A stretch of 64,000 bases of DNA from positions 202,097,223 through 202,161,222 of the forward strand of contig OZ018325.1 of NCBI GenBank assembly GCA_963969495.1, read 5' to 3'. The DNA comes from Ceratothoa steindachneri (taxonomy: Eukaryota > Arthropoda > Malacostraca > Isopoda > Cymothoidae). The notes below the pieces were generated by a model. That model ran no database searches, was not told the DNA's origin, and worked only from the letters and a program-made list of their open reading frames with translations. Position 1 is the first letter of the stretch. Each line of letters opens with the position of its first letter. The translations under genes were made by a program, and so were the position numbers. Of the stretch, positions 56,945 to 64,000 are shown piece by piece.

Positions 56945-59900
56945 ATTCTAAACTTCGCCTTTAGTTTAGATCCATCAGTGAGGATTCATTCACTTGAAGT
57001 TTAGATTCATTAGTAAGAATTCCTTCGCTTTAAGTTGAGATTCATCAGTGAGAATTCCTTTGATTTAAATTTAGATTTATCATTGAAAATACCTTCGCTT
57101 CAAGTTAAGATTCATTAGTAATAATTCCTGGCTTTAAGTTAAGACCAATCAGTGAGGATTCCTTTGCTTTATGTTTATATTCATCAGTAAGAATTCCTTT
57201 GCTTTAAGTTAACATTCATTAGTGAAAATTCTTTCGCTTCAAGTTTCGATCCATTAGGTATAATTCCTTTGCTTTAAGTTTAGATTAATCACTGACAGTT
57301 CTTTTCCTTCAAGTTTCCATTCATCAGTGAGATGTCCTTCAATTTAAGTTTACATTCATCATTGAGTATTCCTTCGATTTAAGTTTAGATTCATCAGGAG
57401 AATTATTCTGCTTCAAGTATAGATTCACCAGAAAAAATGCCTTCCCTTCAAGTTTAGATTCATCATTGAAAATTTCTCCGCTTCAAGTACAGATGCATTA
57501 GTGAAAATTCATTCGCTGCAATTCTAGATTCATTAGTGAAAATTTCTTCGATTTAAGATTAGATTAATCAGTTAGAATTAACTCGTTTTAAATTTAGATT
57601 CATGAGTAAGAATTCCTTCGCTTCAGTGAGACTTCCTAAGCTTCAAGTTTAGATTCTTAGTGAGAAAGCCTTCGCTTCAATATTTGATACATTAGTGAGA
57701 ATCCCTTCGATTTAAGTTCAGATTTATCAATTTAAAATCCTTACTTCAAGTTTAGATTCATCAATTCGTATTCCTTTGTTTTAAGTTTAGATTCATCAAT
57801 GAGAAATCTTTCGCTTCATATTTAGTTTCAAAAGCGAGAATTGGTTCGCTTTTACTTTAATTTAAATTTAGATTCATCATTATAAATACCTTCACTTCAC
57901 ATTTGAATTTACCAGTGACTCTTTCTTCGCTTAAAATTAATATACATCAGTAAGAGTTTACTCGCTTTAATTTCAGATTCATCAACAAGAATTCCTTCGC
58001 TTTAAATTTATAAAAAATAAGTGACAATTTCTTCGCTTCAAGTTTATATTCATTCGTAAAAATTCTTGGCTTTAACGTTGACTCATTAGTGAATATTCCT
58101 TAGCTTCACATTTAGATTCATCAGTGAGATGCCTTCGCTTTAAGTTTAGCCTCATTAGTGGGAATTCCTTCGCTTCTAGTTTATCGTCATCAATGACTAT
58201 TCCTTCTTTTAAATTTAGATTCATCAACAAGATTTCATTCGCTTTACGTTTAGACTTAGCGAGAATTCCTTCGCTTCAAGTTTCGATTTATCAGTGAGAA
58301 CTTCTTTGCTTCACGTTGATTTATTAGTGAGAATACTTTTGCTTCAATTTAGATACATCATTGTAAATTCTTTCGATTCAAATTTAGATTCATCAATGAG
58401 AATTCCTTTGCTTCAGGTTTAGATACATCAGTGAGAATTGATTCGCTTTAAGTTTAGATTCATCTGGGAGAATTCATTCGCTTTATAGTTAGAATCAGCA
58501 GTGATAAATTCCTCTCTTCAACTATAGATTCTTCAACTATAGATTCATCAATAGAAATTTCCTAAATCCAAGGAATTTTTATTAATGAATCTAAGAAGAA
58601 GTTAAAACTCATCAGTGAAAATTCCTTAGCTTCAGATTAGATGCATTAGTGAAAATTCCTTCGTTCTAAGTTTAGATTCATCCAAGATAATTGCTTGGCT
58701 TTGATTTAGATTCATTAGTGATGATTCCTTCTCTTCAAGTTTAGATTGATAAGTGAGTATTCTCTCGATTTAAGTTTGACTCAACAGCAATAATTCTTTC
58801 TCATCAAGTTTTGATTCTTCAGTAAATATTTCTTGGGTTTAAGTTATAACTCATTAATCAGAATACGTTCGCTCCAGTTTTAGATGAATAGGTGAAAATT
58901 CTTTTGATTTTAGTCTATATTCATCACTGTAACTTCCTTTGCTTCATATTTAAATTCATTAGTGAGAATTCCTTCTCTTTAAGTTTAAATACTTCAGTGA
59001 GACTGCCTTCGATTTAAGTTCAGATGTATTAGATAAAGTTCTTTCGCGTTAAGTTTAGATTCATCAATGAATATTCCTTCGATTTAAGTAATCATTCATC
59101 AGTGTGAATTCCAGCGATTTAAATTTATATTCATCATTGAGCATTCTTTTGAATTAAGCTTAGATTCCTCAGGGAGAATTCCTCCGATTCACATATAGAT
59201 TCAACATTGAGAATTTCCTCACGTGAATATTACGGCCGTATGCTAAAACAAATGTGAGAGGCACATTTGAGCAATATCCCTTTTTTTATATATATCTTAC
59301 ATTTTAGCCTTTTGCGTATAGTAAATTTATAAATAATTGTGAAGCTACACTAAATCTGAAGGAAGTTCATTTCACATTTTTCTTAACATTTGATTCAAGT
59401 TTAGATTCTTTAGCGATAATTCCTTCTCTTTTTTTTTAGATTCATCAGCGAGAATTGCTTTGCTTTATCTTTAGATTCATCGGTGAGAATTCCTTTGCTT
59501 CCAGTTTAGATTCATTAGTGAGAAATTATTCGATTTATTTTTAGATTTATCGGTCAGATTCGTTCAATTTAATTATAGATTCATTAGTGAGAGTTCATTA
59601 GCTTTAATTTTATATTCATCAGTGCAATTCCTTCTCTTCAATTTTAGATTCATCAGGGGAAATTCCTTTGCTTTAATTTAGATTCGTTAGTGAGAATTCC
59701 TTGGTTTAAGTTGTTGTTTCTCCCTGAGAATTCCTTCGTTTATTGTTCAAATATATCAATGAGAATTCCTTCGCTTTAAGTTTAGTTTGATCAGTCTAAC
59801 TTATTTCGTTTCATTCTAGGTTCATTAGTGAGATTTACTTCTCCTTAACTTTAGATTCATCAGTGATAATTCCTTCTTTTTAAGTTAGACTCATCGTTGA

Positions 59901-62818
59901 GAATTTATTCGCTTCAACTTTAAATACATCAGTTATATTTCATTCGCTTAAAGTTTATATTCTTCAGTGAGAAATCCTCCGCTTTAGGTTTGGATTCCTC
60001 AGTGAGTTAAACTCATCTCTGAGTATTCGTTCGCTTTATCTTTAGATTTCTCAGCGAGGATTTCTCCGCCTCACGTTGATTCATCAGTGTGAATCCCTTC
60101 GCTTCAACTTCAGAACATAATTATGAATTCCTTCGGGTCAAGTTTAGATTTATCATTGAGAATTCTTTTGCTGTAAGTTTAGATTCATCAGAGACAACCC
60201 CTTTGATTCATATTTAGACTCATCAGTGAGAATTCCTTTGCTTTAAATTTATATTCATCATTGAGATTTCCTTCCCTTCACGTTTACATCCACCAGTGTG
60301 AATTCCTTCACTTCATGTATATATTCATCAGCGAGAATTCTTTCTCGTTAAGTTTAGATACCTCAGTGAGAATTCCTTCACTTTTAGTTTAGATTCATTA
60401 GTGTGAAATACTTTCCTTTAAGTTTAGGCTCATCAGTGAGAATTCCTTCGCTTAAGTTTATATTCATCAGTGCAATTTCCTTCGCTTCATTTTTATATTC
60501 ATTAGTATAAATTCTTTCGCTTCAATAATAGATTCATCAATGATAATTCTTTGGCTCTCACTTCAGATTCATCAGTGAAAATTCCTTCCCTTCAAGTTTA
60601 GATTTTTGCGTGACAATTCACTTGATTTAAATTTAATTTTATCCGTCAGTTTCCTTCACCCCAAGTTTAGATTCATTAGTCAGAATTTCTTAGCTATAAG
60701 TTTGGATTTATCAGTACGAACTCCTTTGCTTAAATTTTATATTCATATTTGAGACTTCCTTCACTTCACCCTTAGATTCATCAGTGAGTATTCCTTTGTT
60801 TCTACTTTATTATATTAGTAAGAATTGATTAGGTTAAAGTTTATATTCACAAGTAAATATTCGTTCTCATAATTTTAGACTCATCAGTGAAAATTCCTTT
60901 GCTTCAAGTTTAGATGCATTTGCTATATTTCCTTAGTTTTAAGGTTAGATTCATCACTGAAAATATCTTCGCTTTAAGTTTAGATACATTAGTGAGAATT
61001 TTCTCTATTCAAGCTTAGATAGATCAGTGAGAGTTCTTTGCTTTAAATTTAGTTTGAATACTGAGAATTCCTTTGCTTTAACTTTAAACTCATCACTGTG
61101 AATTCTTTCGCTTCAACTATCGATTATTTAGTGAAAATTTCTTGCTTTAAGCTTAGATTCATCTCTTAAAATTCCCTCGCTTCATGTTTACTTTCATTAG
61201 TGTGAATTCCTTCCTTTCATTTTAGATTCCTCAGTTAGAATTCCTCCGTTTCAAGTATAGATTCATCAGTGTGAATTCTTTTACTTCAAGTTTAGATTTA
61301 TTAGTGAAAATTTCAAATTCTTCGCTTTAACTTCCGATTCATTACTGAAAATGACTTTGAATTAAGTTTAGATTCATCAGTAAGAATTCCTTTGTTCTAA
61401 GTTTAGATTTATCAATGGAAATTCCTTCGTTTAATATTTAGATTCTTTAGTGAGAATTCTTTCACTTTCTGTTTGGATACATCAGTGAGCATTCCTTCTC
61501 TTTAAGTTTAGAATCATTAGTGAGGATTCCTTCTCTTTTTCTTTAAAAGCATCACTGTGAGTTCATTCTCTTTAAGCTGGGACTAATTACTGAAAATTCC
61601 TTCGCTTATAGTTTAGATTCATCAGTGAATATTCCTTAAGTTCAAGTTTAGCATCACCAGAGAGAATTCATTCGCTTTAAGTTTAGATTTATTAGTAAGA
61701 ATTCCTTCACATTTAATTATAGATCTATAAAGGAGAATTAATGAGAATATCTTGCCTTCGTTTTCCATTCATCAATGAGAATTTATTAGCTTGAATTATA
61801 GATTCATCAGTGAAAATTGACGTGCTTTAATTTAGATTTATTAGTCAGAATTCATTCACATCTAATTATATATCCATCGAGGAGAATTAATGAGAATTTC
61901 TTCCCTTCATTTTCCATTCATCAATGAGAATTTATTCGTTTCAATTAAAGATTCATAGTGAAAATTGCCCCGCTTCAAGTTTAGATTCATCAGTGAGAAT
62001 TTCCTTGCTTTAAGTTTCGGTTCAATAGTAAGAATTACTTCAATTTAAGTTTATATTCATCACTCAGAATTCCTTTGTTTCAAGTTTAGATTCAGTGTGA
62101 ATTCTTTCACCTCAAACTTAGATTTCTTAGTGAGAATTCCTATGCTTAAATTTTAGATACATCAGTGAGATTTCCTTCGCTTCAAGTTCAGATTCATTAG
62201 TGAGAATTTCTTTCATTTAACTTTAGATTCATTAGTGAGAATTCATTTGCTTTAATTTACAAACATTAGTAAGAATTCTTTCGCTTCTCGTTTAGATTCA
62301 TCCGTGAATAATCCTTCGTTTCAAGTTTATATTCATCAGAAATTATTTCTCCGCTTAAGGTTTTGATTCATTAATGATAATTCCTTCCTTCAACTTTAGA
62401 TTCATTACGTACAAGTTCTTTGCTTTATTAATAGATTCTTCAGTCAGAATTCTTTTACTTCAAGTTTAAGATTTATCATTGAGATTTCCTTTACTTCATG
62501 TTTAGAATCATTCATGAGATTTCGTTCGATGTTATTTTATATTCTTTAGTGGGAATTCCTTTTCTTCAATTTAGATTTATCAGTGATAATTCCATCATTT
62601 CAGTTTAAATTCGTAGGTGAGAAATCCTCCTCTTTAAGTTTATATTCCTCTGTGTTATTTCCTTTGCTTTAAATTTAGATTCATTCGCTTTAAGTTTGGA
62701 CTCATCAGAGAGAGATTTCCTCCGTTTCATGTTTAGATTCATCAGTATGAAAATCTTCGCTTCACTTTGATTTATCAGTGAGAATCCAGTCGCTTCACAC
62801 TTACATTCATAAGTGAAT
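56945..62818. repeat. 35-bp minisatellite array, about 5.9 kb
   Basis: The unit is GATTCATCAGTGAGAATTCC then TTCGCTTTAAGTTTA (35 bp), repeated about 160 times with 10-30% drift per unit. Common variants are CTTCAAG for CTTTAAG, CATTAG for CATCAG and CTTTG for CTTCG; many units keep the EcoRI-type GAATTC. Small indels break the phase but the period holds throughout. All frames contain stops, so it is not a coding repeat. One unit is inverted (about 58568-58603) and one unique segment interrupts the array (about 59216-59390). Confidence 0.95.
59216..59390. other. Unique segment interrupting the minisatellite
   Basis: About 175 bp without the 35-bp unit (GTGAATATTACGGCCGTATG ... CATTTCACATTTTTCTTAAC). 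It has no obvious inverted ends or coding potential and could be a small insertion or a surviving piece of pre-array sequence. Confidence 0.7.
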
Positions 62819-63344
62819 AAAAACTACTTCCAAACCGTTATCCATTGTTTGATTTAACATAAATACACTCTCTCATTTAACTATTTGCCAGTACTTAATT
62901 ACCTCTCAAACACCCAGCTAGCTAAAACTATATTTTTTCAACCAACCAATTACGTCAAATAAAAATACAACTAACACTAAATCAAAGCTTCCTAGTTACA
63001 AATCTTTAAATTTTATTCAGTCAACTCACAGCGGTGTCCGATTCAGGTTATATTTGATACTGTGTTTATTGAGTTTACTTATTCTTCCATTCTACCCATA
63101 TTAATTTCATTTGAATTATTTTTCTTCAAACTACAGTTATTTGTCATTCATATTGAATTTTTCAGTTTTCTTTTATTGTTTGTATTTATTTTCTATTTTT
63201 TACATTTTTACTTTTAGCTCTTGTCATTGTTCTTTTTATTGTAAAACCAATTATTTGTTATATAGTATATTTTTATTCTTCTAACCTAGAAGCCCGAAAC
63301 GTTGACCAAAAATGTTATATTTAATGTTTTCTCTCCTTTTTCCG

Positions 63345-63348
<4 letters not shown>
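62819..63348 (+). mobile_element. Possible Penelope-type 3' UTR and tail
   Basis: AT-rich sequence without ORF leads to CTAACCTAGAAGCCCGAAAC then GTTGACC (63281-63307), similar in position and GAAACG core to the other Penelope tails, and reaches a (TA)n block 48 nt later. No GIY-YIG coding sequence remains, so the assignment rests on the tail only. Confidence 0.4.

Positions 63349-63412
<64 letters not shown>
63349..63412. repeat. (TA)n microsatellite
   Basis: About 62 bp of TA directly after the tail motif. Confidence 0.95.
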
Positions 63413-63416
<4 letters not shown>

Positions 63417-63451
63417 TAATGATGTAATAGGCCATTTTGTATACATGTACT

Positions 63452-63658
63452 GTTGAAGTCCACAGAAGTGGCAGCGTTATTGATTTTAACTTGTATTCTC
63501 TTTATTTTTCTTACAAGTTGTTTGTTTGGGTCTTTTAGGGGAGAAAAAAAGATTCTCAAAATACATATTTTATTCCGAGACCCAGAAAAATAACGTGTAA
63601 GAAAAATAAAGGGAATACAAGTTAAAATCAATAACACTGCCACTGCTGTGGGTTTCAA
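63452..63658. repeat. Inverted repeat with about 63-bp arms between two (TA)n blocks
   Basis: 63452-63514 (TTGAAGTCCACAGAAGTGGC ... TTTTTCTTACA) and 63596-63658 (TGTAAGAAAAATAAAGGGAA ... GTGGGTTTCAA) are reverse complements with about seven mismatches. The central spacer is about 80 bp. The minus-strand ORF 63281-63661 is a by-product of the symmetry and the TA tract. Confidence 0.85.
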
Positions 63659-63668
63659 CACTGCATAT

Positions 63669-63786
<118 letters not shown>

Positions 63787-64000
63787 CAGGTTGGAATAAA
63801 AGTATTATCCAGTTTTAGGGTATAAATTAAAAATGAAAAGTTATGACTATGGAAATATTGAATCCTAACTTTAACTCATCGCTTTTTAGAACCAAATTCT
63901 CTCTGTCAAAGAGCTTATATGAGTTCTTCTCGTTTTCAACTTCTTTTCTTGATGTCAACCTAAGAACATTCAAATGGTTTCTTAATCTTCTAAACAAGGG
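63787..64000. mobile_element. Possible mariner terminus at window edge
   Basis: Directly after a TA tract the sequence reads ATCAGGTTGGAATAAAAGTA, similar to mariner-type terminal repeats (TCAGGTTGxxxxATAAGT). No transposase frame is readable in the remaining 200 bp, which leave the window, so this is tentative. Confidence 0.3.

Noticed and set aside
56945..62818. CRISPR-like regular repeats
   Set aside because: The 35-bp unit repeats head-to-tail with no spacers between units and in a eukaryotic context; it is a minisatellite.

Overview
This is a eukaryotic window, AT-rich and almost entirely intergenic. Nearly every recognisable coding piece is a decayed transposable element: LINEs, Penelope-like retroelements with GIY-YIG endonucleases, and many IS630-Tc1-mariner DNA transposons. 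Long (TA)n, (CA)n and (TC)n microsatellites are scattered throughout. Together with the gag-type CCHC knuckles of the LINE ORF1, this mixture suggests an invertebrate animal, most likely an arthropod (a crustacean would fit). That is an inference, because no species-diagnostic host gene is present.

Layout, left part. A Tc1 remnant (0.5-0.8 kb) is followed by a badly decayed APE-type LINE with a C-terminal zinc finger (1.0-3.7 kb). Two related Jockey/R1-like LINEs lie in the same minus orientation: LINE-A (7.4-12.7 kb, with an extra 3' tail copy at 6.8-7.4 kb) and LINE-B (13.5-18.4 kb). LINE-B is split by a younger plus-strand LINE of another lineage (15.2-16.8 kb). Further right are a half Tc1 (19.4-19.9), a GC-richer unidentified block (22.6-23.4), another Tc1 (24.1-25.2) and a LINE endonuclease fragment (25.4-25.85).

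Middle part. Two transposons with DD41D-like spacing (27.2-28.1 and 28.8-30.06 kb), more Tc1 pieces (32.3 and 34.8 kb) and a nearly full-length mariner with both terminal inverted repeats (36.0-37.3 kb). Interleaved are five copies of one unnamed composite repeat built on a tandem unit of about 128 bp (26.1, 30.2, 33.2, 38.05 and 38.87 kb). Two of these flank a degenerate CTAGG/CTATG pentamer array. Penelope-like pieces at 31.3-32.06, 42.3-42.9, 43.5-43.95 and 44.1-45.04 kb repeatedly end beside dinucleotide microsatellites. Two of the tails, one of them with no recognisable ORF (35.4 kb), carry a hammerhead-ribozyme-like motif.

Right part. The most interesting content is an uncharacterised protein family present three times in 16.5 kb (39.7-41.85 minus, 47.24-48.96 minus, 54.36-56.03 plus). 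It has an N-terminal set of three CxxC pairs, a conserved middle block (CLWDSR-like, then PPLHIKLG) and a C-terminal EEQGERFHQD-type motif. Copy 1 still shows an intron, copy 2 has a tandemly duplicated C-terminal segment, and copy 3 is the least rearranged. The only probable host-gene piece is one exon of a Ras-superfamily GTPase (49762-49935, minus). The window ends with a 5.9-kb array of a 35-bp minisatellite (56.95-62.82 kb), a Penelope-type tail, a large inverted repeat between two (TA)n blocks and a possible mariner terminus at the edge.

No intact autonomous gene, tRNA, rRNA or CRISPR array was recognised. All element boundaries without clear terminal repeats are approximate.
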